Shown here: piece after piece, positions 8,508 to 17,396 of the stretch
How positions within the stretch are numbered: the stretch's first letter is position 1
Layout: each line of letters opens with the position of its first letter
From: Anaerotruncus rubiinfantis
GTDB lineage: Bacteria > Bacillota > Clostridia > Oscillospirales > Ruminococcaceae
Direction: 5' to 3'
Length of the DNA stretch: 64,000 nucleotides
NCBI RefSeq assembly: GCF_900078395.1
Contig: NZ_FKLA01000008.1
Coordinates: 509,045 to 573,044 of the forward strand
Program-made: the position numbers and the translations under genes
Notes under the pieces: generated by a model
Databases searched by the model: none
The model's input: only the letters and a program-made list of their open reading frames with translations
What the model was told of the DNA's origin: nothing

Positions 8508-9368
8508 TCAGACTTCAGACCCCACCACCTTGTCCCGCCGCACACACCAGAGCGTGATAGTGACGATGACAATTACACCGCCGCACAGCGCAAATGCGCC
8601 GGGCCGTTCGCCGGTCACGAGGAACACCCAGACCGGGTTTAGGAGCGGTTCCACCGCGTCGAGCAGGGAACAGGCGAGCGGAGGACAGCTTTTGAGCGCA
8701 CAGCCGTATAGGATATATGGGATGCCGAGCTGGAAGATGCCGAGAACGAGGATCGAGAAGATGGAAGCGGAGTTCAGCGGCGTGTCAAAGACAAACATCA
8801 AGGGGATGCCAATGAATGCCGAGACGAACTGCCCGAGCAGGATGCCGCTCATCCGTTCCTCCATATTCGCGCGGCTGTTCACCAAAAACATGCAGCCGAA
8901 GCCAAGGCCCGCGCCGATCGCAAGCAGATTCCCGATCAGGCTGCCGAGGTCGAGCTGGTCAAAAAAGAAGAGCGCGATGCCGCCCATCGTAGCTGCGACT
9001 GTGAAAATATCGGCGCGTGAAAAACGCTGATGGAACAGCAGCGCGGAAAGAATCATGACGAAAACCGGCGCGGTGAACTGCAAAACGATCGCATTCGCGG
9101 CGGTGGTGAGCTTGGTTGCGCTGACAAATGCAAACATAACGACCACCATGAGCGACGCGCTCGCCAGGGAATAGTGATTGACCCGCACGCGCAGCCGGGA
9201 AAACCGCATATAGATCAGGACGCAGAAGCCGGCGATCAGGCTGCGCCAGCCGGTGATGACCAACGGGTTCCAGGGCAGCAGCTTGATAAAGAGCCCGGAG
9301 ATACTCCAAAGCCCCGCGCAGGCGCACATCATCAGCATGCCTTTTTTCTGTTCGTCGAGCGCTTTCAT
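8508..9368 (-). CDS. DMT-superfamily (EamA) transporter
   Basis: A 286-residue integral membrane protein with about ten hydrophobic segments and two EamA repeats (MLMMCACAGLWSISGLFIKL and IGNLLAIGAGLGFGCMFLVN), typical of drug/metabolite exporters. AGGGG eight bases before the ATG at 9368 favours this start over one 36 bases upstream. The substrate cannot be inferred. It is divergent from the acyltransferase cluster. Confidence 0.85.
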   Translation of the reverse strand: MKALDEQKKGMLMMCACAGLWSISGLFIKLLPWNPLVITGWRSLIAGFCVLIYMRFSRLRVRVNHYSLASASLMVVVMFAFVSATKLTTAANAIVLQFTAPVFVMILSALLFHQRFSRADIFTVAATMGGIALFFFDQLDLGSLIGNLLAIGAGLGFGCMFLVNSRANMEERMSGILLGQFVSAFIGIPLMFVFDTPLNSASIFSILVLGIFQLGIPYILYGCALKSCPPLACSLLDAVEPLLNPVWVFLVTGERPGAFALCGGVIVIVTITLWCVRRDKVVGSEV

Positions 9369-9647
9369 CAAAAAATCCCCTGCCATTCTGCAATTCACAA
9401 ACATAGTCTAATACTACCGTAATTGCATGGAAAAAACAAGCCGTACTAGAAAATTCCACTTTATTATTTGGCAGGTTCTGTGTATAATAGTAATATCATG
9501 CGCGGCCCTGTTGGGGACGGTTTCTGTTTCAAGGCAAAAGCGCTCCCCTCGGATGGCGGCGGGGCTTATCCGGCGCACTGGTTTTTGCCGCCGCTGCGGT
9601 GTAGATTGTTCTGCCGCCTGTTCATGCGGGCGGTCAAGGAGAAATAA

Positions 9648-11057
9648 ATGGTTTTTGCAAATCTGCTGTTCCTGTATCTGTTTTTGCCGCTGAATTTGCT
9701 GTTTTACTTTCTTTCCCAAAAAATTGTATACCGCAACCTGGTACTGGTCTGCTTCTCATTCCTATTTTATGCGTGGGGCGAGCCGGTCTGGGTTTTTTTG
9801 CTTATGACCTCGGCCGCGTTTGACTATATGCATGGGCGGCTCATCGAACGGTACCGTGGTTCCTGGGTGGCGAAAGCGGCGGTCGTTTCGTCGCTCTGTC
9901 TCAATCTGGGACTGCTTATCACCTTCAAATACAGTGGATTTCTGGTGCAGAATCTGAACGCTATTCTGGGGACGGCGTTCCCGGTTCCCGCGTTTGCATT
10001 GCCGATCGGCATCTCGTTTTACACCTTCCAGACCATTTCCTATGTCATCGACGTCTATCGCGGAGACACCAAGGCGCAGCAGAACCCAGTTTACTACCTG
10101 CTTTACCTTTCGATGTACCATCAGCTGGTGGCGGGGCCAGTTGTGCGCTACGCCGACGTGGCGAGTGAAATACGGCACCGCACCGTCGACGCCGCAAGCT
10201 TTTCCGAAGGCGCGACGCGGCTTATCTATGGGCTGTGCAAAAAGGTAATCGTCGCAAACGCGGCTGGAAAGCTGGTGGATCAGTATATGGGCGCTGGGCT
10301 TTCGGGCCTTTCGGTGGCGGGGGCCTGGTTCGGCGCACTCATGTTTACGCTGCAGATCTATTACGATTTTTCCGGCTATTCCGATATGGCCATCGGACTT
10401 GGACGGATGTTCGGTTTTCATTATAAGGAGAACTTCAACTATCCCTACATCGCGAAATCAGCCACCGAGTTTTGGCGCAGGTGGCATATTTCGCTCTCCT
10501 CGTTTTTCCGGGATTATGTCTATATTCCGCTCGGCGGCAACCGCAAGCATCAGTACCTGAACCTTCTGGCGGTGTGGTTTTTGACCGGTTTCTGGCACGG
10601 AGCAAGCTGGAATTTCATTCTGTGGGGACTTTATTTCGGCTTTTTCATCGCGCTGGAAAAGAAATTTTTGCTGGGGATTTTGCAGCGGCTCCCGGCCGTT
10701 GTCCAGCATCTTTATCTGTTATTGATCGCGGTTGTCGGATGGGTGCTTTTCTATTTCACCGACATGAAACGGCTGGGCGGCTACCTTTCGGTGATGTTCG
10801 GCCTTTCGGGAAACCGGCTGTGGGACAGCCAGGTCGAAATCACCCTGCTCAACAACCTTTTCTGGCTGATTTTGGCGGTCGTGTTCTGCCTGCCGATTGT
10901 CAAGGAAATCAAGCGGGAGGTGAGTGAGCGGATGAATGCGGGCCGCATCCAGGTCGCCCTGTGCGGGCAGGCGTTCATAAACCTGGCGCTGCTGCTTATC
11001 TGCACCGCCCAGCTTGTTGGGCAGAGCTACAATCCGTTTCTTTACTATCGATTCTAA
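9648..11057 (+). CDS. MBOAT-family membrane O-acyltransferase (AlgI/DltB-like)
   Basis: A 469-residue polytopic membrane protein with the MBOAT core: the YFWRRWHISLSSFFRDYVYIPLGG-type segment at about residues 280-310 and the invariant-histidine motif FWHGASWNFILWG near residue 320. AAGGAG lies six bases before the ATG. The family transfers acyl (often acetyl) groups from the cytoplasm to cell-surface or exported polysaccharides. The next gene encodes the partner DHHW/AlgJ-like protein, so an exopolysaccharide or wall-polymer O-acetylation system is inferred. The acceptor glycan is unknown because no glycosyltransferases are nearby. Confidence 0.93.
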   Translation: MVFANLLFLYLFLPLNLLFYFLSQKIVYRNLVLVCFSFLFYAWGEPVWVFLLMTSAAFDYMHGRLIERYRGSWVAKAAVVSSLCLNLGLLITFKYSGFLVQNLNAILGTAFPVPAFALPIGISFYTFQTISYVIDVYRGDTKAQQNPVYYLLYLSMYHQLVAGPVVRYADVASEIRHRTVDAASFSEGATRLIYGLCKKVIVANAAGKLVDQYMGAGLSGLSVAGAWFGALMFTLQIYYDFSGYSDMAIGLGRMFGFHYKENFNYPYIAKSATEFWRRWHISLSSFFRDYVYIPLGGNRKHQYLNLLAVWFLTGFWHGASWNFILWGLYFGFFIALEKKFLLGILQRLPAVVQHLYLLLIAVVGWVLFYFTDMKRLGGYLSVMFGLSGNRLWDSQVEITLLNNLFWLILAVVFCLPIVKEIKREVSERMNAGRIQVALCGQAFINLALLLICTAQLVGQSYNPFLYYRF

Positions 11058-11081
11058 AATCCTTCCGACTGGAGATACCGC

Positions 11082-12776
11082 ATGAGAGACCGCAACAAAA
11101 AATCAGAACCATATCGCTACCGGCCGCCTGCCGCAGGCGGATCGCCGCGTGTGGCGCGCCCGGAGGATACGCGGGAACGGTATTATCTGCTGATCCGATT
11201 AAAGCTTTCCATGGAATGGCTGCGGCGGGTTTCCTGGGTGAATATCGCTGTGTTCCTATGTGTGCTGGGGATGTTTTTCCTGGGTGGGATCTTCCTGCCG
11301 AAACCGGAATTTTCTCAGGTCGAGAAACGGGATCTTGCCAAGCTCCCGGAATTTTCGGCAGAAACACTGTTTTCCGGGGAATATACCCGCGGGTTGGAAA
11401 CTTACTTCGCGGACACCTTCCCGCTGCGCGAATGGTTTGTAAGTTTTTCCGCTGTGATCGATGAAGCGCACGGCATCCGGAAGGACGATGTGCGTATCGT
11501 GCATAACGGCGGCATGAATGAGGTCCAGGATGTGCCAGTCACAGCGTCCGGCGACGCCAAAGCGCCTGCTCAGCCGGAAACGGACGCCGTTTCCGCCGCC
11601 GAAGCGTCTTCGGGGGCTTTTGCGCCGTCCGAAACGGATATGCCCGAGAGCAGCGCACCGGAATCTCCGGCGCCTTCCGAACCGGCCGCGCCCCAGGACG
11701 ACGGCACGGGTGAAGCGAGCACGATCAGCAATGGCATCCTGGTTTATAAGGGCCGGGCGATGTCGCTCTTCGGCGGGCTGCCCGCCAACGGCGAATGGTA
11801 TGCGCAGGTTCTGAATGCCTATCACGAGGAACTGCCGGATGTGCAGATTTATAATATGGTGATCCCGACGGCGGGCGAGTTCTATGTACCGGAACGGTAC
11901 CGCGACCTCACCCAGAGCCAGAAGGCGATGATTGACCACATCTACAGTACGCTCGACCCGGCGATCAAACAGGTGGATGCCTGGACGAAGCTTGCCGAGC
12001 ACACCAGCGAATATATCTATTTCCGTACTGACCACCACTGGACCGGGCTGGGCGCTTATTATGCCTACACCGCTTTCTGCGAACAGGCAGGCTTTGAACC
12101 GCTTTCGGTCAGTGACTTTGAAACGCGCAGGCTCACCGATTTTATCGGCACCATGTATGCGCAGACGCAGGATTCCACACTGCTCAAAGAACCGGATTAT
12201 GTGGACTATTATCTTTTCAAACAGCCATACACGGCCGAACGGTTCATGCCAAACGCGCCGTATTATCCGATCCGGCACAACCTGTGGGGCGAATATGCGC
12301 AGAGCCCAAACAGTTATTCGGTTTTCCTGCAGGGTGATTTCCCGCTGATCCAGGTGCATACAGGCATCCCGAACGGACGCAAAATCATGGTGGTCAAGGA
12401 ATCGTTCGGCAATGCGTTCGCGCCCTTTTTGATCAATCACTACGAAGAAGTTTATATCGTTGACCAGAGGTACTTCCAGCTTGGCGCGGTCGATTTCATC
12501 AGGGAACATGGAATCAACGAGCTTGTCTTTGCCAACAACACCTTTGCGGCATGCACACCGTACCACATCCGCTGCATTGACAACCTGCGGCATCAGGTCT
12601 TTGTCCCGCCGGCGCCGGAACCCGCAAAGGAAGAACCTGCTGAACTCAAAACGGAGGAAAAGCCGAAAAAGCAGCAGATGGAGAAATCCTCCTCCGAAGT
12701 GCAGCCGGACGATGAGGAAGAGATGGACGACCGAGAACGGTCTGCCAAAAAGAAGAAGAACATGGACGGCGGATAA
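11082..12776 (+). CDS. DHHW-motif (AlgJ/SGNH-like) surface acylation protein
   Basis: A 564-residue membrane-anchored extracytoplasmic protein. A basic cytoplasmic N-terminus precedes one membrane segment at about residues 48-68 (VNIAVFLCVLGMFFLGGIF). A low-complexity A/P/S/E linker spans about residues 145-215, and the catalytic-type domain carries TDHHWTGLGAYYAY near residue 316 and VVKESFGNAFAPF near residue 437. The C-terminal 50 residues are a charged E/K tail. The DHHW/AlgJ family completes acyl transfer begun by an MBOAT partner, here the gene 24 bases upstream. The linker and tail are unusually long and may span the thick wall. Confidence 0.88.
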   Translation: MRDRNKKSEPYRYRPPAAGGSPRVARPEDTRERYYLLIRLKLSMEWLRRVSWVNIAVFLCVLGMFFLGGIFLPKPEFSQVEKRDLAKLPEFSAETLFSGEYTRGLETYFADTFPLREWFVSFSAVIDEAHGIRKDDVRIVHNGGMNEVQDVPVTASGDAKAPAQPETDAVSAAEASSGAFAPSETDMPESSAPESPAPSEPAAPQDDGTGEASTISNGILVYKGRAMSLFGGLPANGEWYAQVLNAYHEELPDVQIYNMVIPTAGEFYVPERYRDLTQSQKAMIDHIYSTLDPAIKQVDAWTKLAEHTSEYIYFRTDHHWTGLGAYYAYTAFCEQAGFEPLSVSDFETRRLTDFIGTMYAQTQDSTLLKEPDYVDYYLFKQPYTAERFMPNAPYYPIRHNLWGEYAQSPNSYSVFLQGDFPLIQVHTGIPNGRKIMVVKESFGNAFAPFLINHYEEVYIVDQRYFQLGAVDFIREHGINELVFANNTFAACTPYHIRCIDNLRHQVFVPPAPEPAKEEPAELKTEEKPKKQQMEKSSSEVQPDDEEEMDDRERSAKKKKNMDGG

Positions 12777-12791
12777 ATTCCGAAAAAGGGG

Positions 12792-13856
12792 GTGCGCGCC
12801 ATGTGCAAAGCAAAGAGAACTGTAATCCTGTTGCTTTCGGCGATGCTGGTTTTGGGCGGGTGCGCCTCTGGCACAGCTGAAATGCGGCAGATTTCGGTGA
12901 AGATCACCCGCAGCCTGACCATGCAGGTGAGTGAAAAGGACGCGATGGTGCGTGAGGAGGCGGAGCGCTTCGCTGCGCGGGTTTCTGAATTGAGCGGCGG
13001 GATGCTCGAAATCGAGGTGCAAAGCGGTTTTCCAGATCATGAAACGGTGGCGTCGGGAGAGGCGGATTTCGCGTTCCTCAGCAACATTCAGATGGCGCAG
13101 GCGAACAGCCTGTTCGGGATGCTTTCGCTGCCGTTTACCTATGACGACTATAACCATATGAGCATTGCGCTCAATTCGGAGGAGATGCTCACGCTGCTGA
13201 CCGACCGGCTTGCCGGCACCAATCTGCTGCCGCTGATGGCGCTCTATAACGGTACCTCCTGCCTGGTCACCAATCGTGGGGAGCTGCGGGTGCCTTCTGA
13301 TTTTCGGGATCTGGCAATTGCGATGCGCACCGACAACGCTGAAAAAATCCGAATGTTTGAGGTGCTTGGCGCACGGGTGCTGCCGTATTCGCATACCTCG
13401 CTCGTGCCAATGCTTGGGCAGGAGGTGGAAATCCTGCCGGATGATTTGACCAAGCCCGGCGACCTTGTCACGATCGATACGATTGAAGTTGACCTCGAAC
13501 AGGCGCTCCAGCTGCTGTCCGATCCTGATTCGCTCTATTTGATCCGTACCTTCCACAATCTTTCGCCGCTCTGGCTGGTGGCCAATCAGGAGGCCTTCGC
13601 AAGCCTTTCCGCATGGGAACAGGCAGTGGTGCGCGAAGGCTTGGCTGGGTTGCTGGCGCAGATGGAACTGCGGCGGGAAGGGCGCGACCGGGAACTTCTT
13701 GCGCAGATGGTGAATATGGGGATCGAAATTGTGGACATCGAACGACCGGAAATCGGCGTGGCGATTTATGGCTCGAGCGGGACCGGGACCGACAAATACA
13801 CGCCGCCTGCCGCGTTCGACCGGCGGGTCTACCAGATGATTCAGAACTTTTCATAA
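12792..13856 (+). CDS. TRAP-type (DctP-like) substrate-binding lipoprotein
   Basis: A 354-residue protein with a lipoprotein signal peptide (VILLLSAMLVLGGCASG, lipobox LGGC). Its body resembles TRAP transporter periplasmic receptors (DctP): AERFAARVSELSGGMLEIEV, GEADFAFLSNIQ and the C-terminal DRELLAQMVNMGIEIVDI. No DctQ or DctM membrane partner is nearby. It follows the DHHW gene by 15 bases, so it probably belongs to the acylation operon. It may have been recruited as an extracellular binding protein rather than for transport. The membrane partner could be encoded elsewhere. Confidence 0.75.
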   Translation: MRAMCKAKRTVILLLSAMLVLGGCASGTAEMRQISVKITRSLTMQVSEKDAMVREEAERFAARVSELSGGMLEIEVQSGFPDHETVASGEADFAFLSNIQMAQANSLFGMLSLPFTYDDYNHMSIALNSEEMLTLLTDRLAGTNLLPLMALYNGTSCLVTNRGELRVPSDFRDLAIAMRTDNAEKIRMFEVLGARVLPYSHTSLVPMLGQEVEILPDDLTKPGDLVTIDTIEVDLEQALQLLSDPDSLYLIRTFHNLSPLWLVANQEAFASLSAWEQAVVREGLAGLLAQMELRREGRDRELLAQMVNMGIEIVDIERPEIGVAIYGSSGTGTDKYTPPAAFDRRVYQMIQNFS

Positions 13857-13882
13857 AAAACAGCCGCTTTGCGGCTGTTTTT
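13857..13882 (+). terminator. Terminator of the surface acylation operon
   Basis: AAAACAGCCGC-TTT-GCGGCTGTTTT, followed by further T residues, directly after the stop codon. Confidence 0.85.
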
Positions 13883-13927
13883 TCGCACTGGGCAGGGCGC
13901 GCAATCAGCATGTATCCGCCTGCGTGA

Positions 13928-13974
13928 AAACTAAAGACAGGAGGCTGCCTACGGCAGCCTCCTGTCTTTAGTTT
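13928..13974. terminator. Very strong bidirectional hairpin
   Basis: A perfect 22-bp stem with a 3-base loop (TAC), A/T-flanked on both sides, directly behind the stop codon of the convergent PBP gene. It probably terminates both directions. Confidence 0.85.
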
Positions 13975-13976
13975 GA

Positions 13977-16193
13977 TTAATCTTCGTCGTCAATGATCTT
14001 GAGATCGTCCTTATCTTCCTTTTCCTTCTGCTTCAACCGGAGCGCGCGCCGCTCGGCGGGAGTGAGATCGTCGAGGTCAATCGAGTCGGTGACATCCGAA
14101 TGGAGCGTGCAGGTGCCTGGCATGTAGGATTCCTTATACCATCCGATAGCAGTGGTTGGGCAGGTGTCGAGCGCCAAGTCGCCGCTTTCGGTGCAGTAGG
14201 CCTTCTCAACCACATTGCCCCAGACAGGGAACTGCTGAACTTCGAGCCCTTCGTGCAGCGGTCCCATAACCGCTTTGAAAACGAGCGGCGGCGGGTAGCT
14301 GGAATAGCGGATGCGTTCCGGGGTGTCGTAGCCCATCCAGACAGCGCAGACATAATAGGGCGTGCAGCCGATAAACCACTGGTCGCGGTCGTCGTCGGTG
14401 GTTCCAGTCTTGCCTGCAACCGGCATGGTGGAAAATTTTGCACCCGCGCCGGTTCCGTAAGGCCCGGTGGTGACCCGCTGCATCAGTTTGTTGACGATGG
14501 TGGCGGTTTCCGGGGTGATGACCCGGCGCGGCGTAATGTCGCGCTCAAGGATCGTTTCTCCGTTCGCGTCGAGCACCTTGGTGTAGGCATATGGCTTGGT
14601 GAAATAACCGCCGTTCGCGTATATCTGGTAAGCGCCCGCCATTTCAAGCGCCGAGACGCCGTTGGTGAGCCCGCCGAGCGCCATCGGGAAGAGATCGACG
14701 TCTCCGAGAATCCGTCCGTCGACCACCTGCCGTTCAACCAGCGTTTCCATGCCGAGCTTGTCGTGCAGGAAATCGAAAGCGCGGCGGGGGGTTATGATCT
14801 CGATCAGCTTGACCGGGATGGTGTTGGTTGAGCGCTGGATCGCTTCATCGATGGTGATCGGCCCCAGGTAACGGCCATAATGGTTGACCGGCCAGTCCTT
14901 GTCGTTGAGTTTGATGGGGGAGTCCTCCAGCTTGGTGGACCAGGTGACCACATCGTTTTCGATCGCCTGCAGATAGGCGGAGATCGGCTTGATCGACGAT
15001 CCGCACTGGCGCAGCGACTGGGTAGCGCGGTTGAGCGCGCGGGAATATTCCTTCTCACCGATGCCGCCCGCGACCGCGAGCACCTTACCGTTTGGATCGG
15101 TGACCACACAGGCCGACTGCGGGTATTCTTCATTGTAGACGGTCTGAGGGAAGTTCGCGACATCTTTATAATAGGCCGAAAGGCTGTCCTGCATCTGCTG
15201 GTTTACAGTCGCATAGATGCGGTAACCGCCGTTAAAGACCTGGCTCTGCGCATAAGCGTAAGTGTAGCCTTTTTCCGATACCAGATCGGCGATTACCTCC
15301 TCGATGAGATGGTCGACAAAATCACTGTAGATAATATTCTTTTTGGCGTAGGCGATGTCCTTTTGGAAAACGAGTTTCTCATTGACAGCATCCTCGTATT
15401 CCTTGTCATTCAGATAGCCCTGGTCGTGCATCTCCGCAAGGATATGCTCCTGACGCTCCTTGTTGTCATCGGGGTTTACAAACGGGTCATACCGGCCGGG
15501 AAACTGGGTGATGCCGATGATGGCTGCCGATTCAGCTACCGAAAGCTCGTTTACATCCTTACCGAAATAGGTATTGGCGGCCGCCTGCACGCCGTAGCAG
15601 GAGTTCGCATAGTAGACGGTATTGAGGTAGGCCTCCAGGATCTGCTGTTTGGAATAGCGTTTTTCTAGGTTCAGCGCGCGGAAGATCTCCTGCACCTTGC
15701 GCTCAATGCGCAGGTCATCATCCCCGGTGACATTCTTGACCACCTGCTGGGTGATGGTCGAACCGCCCTGCTGGGTGTTATAGATGGGGACAAAGAGGTT
15801 CACGAATGCACCAAAGGTGCGCTTCCAGTCGACGCCCTGATGCTCCCAGAAGCGCTTGTCCTCAATTGCGACCAGTGCTTCGACCATGTGCTCAGGAATC
15901 TCATCGTAGGATACCCATATCCGGTTTTCCGCGGTCTGCAGGCTCTGCAGTTCGTAAGGTTCACCGGTCGCCGGGTCATCGGCATAGATGATGGTGGTGT
16001 ATTTGAGCGGGAGGTTGTCGAGGCTGACCTGGTCGTCCGAATTGATGTAGCGCAGGATATAGACGGTCAATACCGAAGCCACGATACAGCCAGTGATGAT
16101 ACCGACCATGATAAGCGCAGCAATCACGCGGCCAATGTTGGCAAACGTCCCTTTGACGATGCTGCCAACAGAATATTTTTTGTTAGACCCCAT
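13977..16193 (-). CDS. Class A penicillin-binding protein (PBP1A-type glycosyltransferase/transpeptidase)
   Basis: A 738-residue bifunctional peptidoglycan synthase anchored by one membrane segment (about residues 23-50). The glycosyltransferase domain has EDKRFWEHQGVDWKR and GGSTITQQVVKN. The transpeptidase motifs are SSIK (active-site serine, after QCG), STN and KTGTTDDDRDQW. The C-terminal tail is highly charged (K/D/E). It polymerises and crosslinks wall glycan outside the membrane. The gene is monocistronic on the minus strand. Its upstream region carries the 121-bp tandem repeat, which may affect expression. Confidence 0.95.
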   Translation of the reverse strand: MGSNKKYSVGSIVKGTFANIGRVIAALIMVGIITGCIVASVLTVYILRYINSDDQVSLDNLPLKYTTIIYADDPATGEPYELQSLQTAENRIWVSYDEIPEHMVEALVAIEDKRFWEHQGVDWKRTFGAFVNLFVPIYNTQQGGSTITQQVVKNVTGDDDLRIERKVQEIFRALNLEKRYSKQQILEAYLNTVYYANSCYGVQAAANTYFGKDVNELSVAESAAIIGITQFPGRYDPFVNPDDNKERQEHILAEMHDQGYLNDKEYEDAVNEKLVFQKDIAYAKKNIIYSDFVDHLIEEVIADLVSEKGYTYAYAQSQVFNGGYRIYATVNQQMQDSLSAYYKDVANFPQTVYNEEYPQSACVVTDPNGKVLAVAGGIGEKEYSRALNRATQSLRQCGSSIKPISAYLQAIENDVVTWSTKLEDSPIKLNDKDWPVNHYGRYLGPITIDEAIQRSTNTIPVKLIEIITPRRAFDFLHDKLGMETLVERQVVDGRILGDVDLFPMALGGLTNGVSALEMAGAYQIYANGGYFTKPYAYTKVLDANGETILERDITPRRVITPETATIVNKLMQRVTTGPYGTGAGAKFSTMPVAGKTGTTDDDRDQWFIGCTPYYVCAVWMGYDTPERIRYSSYPPPLVFKAVMGPLHEGLEVQQFPVWGNVVEKAYCTESGDLALDTCPTTAIGWYKESYMPGTCTLHSDVTDSIDLDDLTPAERRALRLKQKEKEDKDDLKIIDDED

Positions 16194-16310
16194 TCGGTAG
16201 AATCCTCCTTACAGATGAGCGCAATGCAGAGACCTTTTTTACTGGGATTACATATCTATAGAATAGTATGCCATAAAACAGAGAAAAATGGATGATGCAT
16301 TTGCATATGG

Positions 16311-16552
16311 GATATTCTCCCGCAAGAGCGAAGCGCGCGGCGGGAGAATTGCGCGCTGGGGCGGGAGCGCCAAAGGCGCGGATCGTCCCGCGCATAGCGG
16401 TATAATAACCGCATTGGAAAAAGGCCATGCGGATATTCTCCCGCAAGAGCGAAGCGTGCGGCGGGAGAATTGCGCACTGGGGCGGGAGCGCCAAAGGCGC
16501 GGATCGTCCCGCGCCTAGCGGTATAATAACCGCATTGAAAAAAGGCCATGCG
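16311..16552. repeat. Two tandem copies of a 121-bp palindrome-rich repeat
   Basis: Copy 1 starts at 16311 and copy 2 at 16432. They are about 95% identical. Each unit holds an inverted pair (TTCTCCCGC with GCGGGAGAA), a GGCGCGGATCGTCCCGCGC segment and GCGGTATAATAACCGC. The unit is not obviously coding. It occupies the intergenic space upstream of the minus-strand class A PBP gene and resembles a dispersed intergenic repeat family. Confidence 0.85.
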
Positions 16553-16563
16553 GTTATTATACC
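16520..16563. repeat. 16-bp perfect inverted repeat closing the tandem array
   Basis: GGTATAATAACCGCAT and its exact complement are separated by 12 bases (TGAAAAAAGGCC). Both arms carry TATAAT-like or ATTATA sequences. It could be a cruciform, a divergent promoter pair or a mobile-repeat end. Confidence 0.6.
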
Positions 16564-16736
16564 ACAGAATAAAGGTAAAGTGTTACAGTTTTTTAAACGA
16601 ATGAGGCAGGCGCTTCGGAAAAACAAAAACAGGGAACCGCTTACTGAATATTTTACCTAAACAGTGTGCAAAATATTGTAAATCAATTCATCCAAATGGA
16701 TTTTTGGCCGATCCCGGAATGAGGTGTAGTTTTAAG

Positions 16737-17075
16737 ATGCGTAATGCAGTGATATTGACGCTTGTAGGAATTCTGGTGGTGTCCCTGATCACAATCGGAG
16801 TCGCCTATGCGGTGCCGCAGACGGTTCCGCCAGAGATGACCTCCTCCAGCATGCCTGAACCGCCGCCGATTGAAGATACCACGGGGTATCCATATCTTCT
16901 GCGCAATTATGAAGGGAAGCTGGCGGTATTTACCGATGATCTTGTGCAGCCGGACATGGTGTTCGACGTATATGTCCGCACCCTGCCGGAACTCGACCAG
17001 CAGGAGCTGCAACGGGGCGTGCGGGTGCAGAGCTATGAGGAGCTCACCGCGCTGATTGAGGATTATATCAGCTAG
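16737..17075 (+). CDS. Small membrane-anchored protein, BofC C-terminal-like
   Basis: A 112-residue protein with an N-terminal transmembrane or uncleaved signal segment (residues 3-24, AVILTLVGILVVSLITIGVAYA) and a proline/serine-rich stalk. The small outer domain runs YLLRNYEGKLAVFTDD to LRGVRVQSYEELTALIEDYIS-like. This pattern is common in spore-forming Clostridia and resembles the BofC C-terminal domain. A role in sporulation or cell-envelope signalling is inferred only. GAGGTG lies ten bases before the ATG. A hairpin (CCAACCAC...GTGGTTGG, 17076-17099) follows the stop. Confidence 0.65.
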   Translation: MRNAVILTLVGILVVSLITIGVAYAVPQTVPPEMTSSSMPEPPPIEDTTGYPYLLRNYEGKLAVFTDDLVQPDMVFDVYVRTLPELDQQELQRGVRVQSYEELTALIEDYIS

Positions 17076-17106
17076 CCAACCACAACATCTGGTGGTTGGA
17101 GACAGA

Positions 17107-17203
17107 TGTAACCGCTTTGTAATCTTTCCCTTGTTTTTGTTACTATTTTGTTACCGCTTTGTAATCTAAAAAGGCGGATTTTATCCCTTGCGTATCATAT
17201 AAT
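17107..17203 (+). promoter_or_regulatory. Pho-box-like array and promoter of a small RNA
   Basis: TGTWAY hexamers occur at 17107, 17118, 17138, 17149 and 17160, with exact 11-bp spacing inside each group. This is the layout bound by OmpR/PhoB-type response regulators. A TATAAT at 17198-17203 lacks a good -35 (CGGATT at 17175), as expected for an activator-dependent promoter. The 18-bp segment from 17108 recurs almost exactly at 17150. Confidence 0.55.
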
Positions 17204-17209
17204 AAAAAC

Positions 17210-17329
17210 AGGTTAAGACTTCAATTACTTGAAAGTCTTCCTCCTGAAAAATCAGTTTTGAAAAATGCGTAAGGTCTGATCAGCCTTAACTCCCCACAAT
17301 TAAGCGGTTGTACGAGCAGCCGCTTTTTT
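17210..17329 (+). ncRNA. Putative small regulatory RNA with anti-SD loop and intrinsic terminator
   Basis: About 120 nt without a coding frame. GTTAAG (17212) can pair with CTTAAC (17285), closing a junction. A hairpin GACTTCAA/TTGAAAGTC (17217-17237) is followed by single-stranded CTTCCTCCT (17237-17245), which is complementary to Shine-Dalgarno sequences. A 9-bp stem AAGCGGTTG/CAGCCGCTT plus T6 (17302-17329) is a clean intrinsic terminator. I do not recognise it as 6S, SRP or a known riboswitch. Confidence 0.55.
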
Positions 17330-17342
17330 GCTGCCATTTTTC

Positions 17343-17380
17343 CGAAAACCGCCGGGCCTGATAGGGTCCGGCGGTTTTCA
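17343..17380 (+). terminator. GC-rich hairpin with T run
   Basis: AAAACCGCCGG pairs with its complement across an 11-base loop and is followed by CATT. It is either a second terminator behind the small RNA or an end structure of the adjacent IS200 remnant. Confidence 0.45.
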
Positions 17381-17396
17381 TTATGACTTTCGCTAA

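Noticed and set aside
11256..13556. 766-residue minus-strand ORF antisense to the DHHW and TRAP genes
   Set aside because: Arginine/histidine-rich shadow of high-GC coding sequence. The sense genes have clear motifs and SD sites.
16256..16626. Open frames across the 121-bp tandem repeat
   Set aside because: They simply translate the repeat in several phases and have no SD or family match.
17210..17329. 6S RNA
   Set aside because: Too short and lacks the large central bubble flanked by long stems. Kept as an unassigned small RNA.
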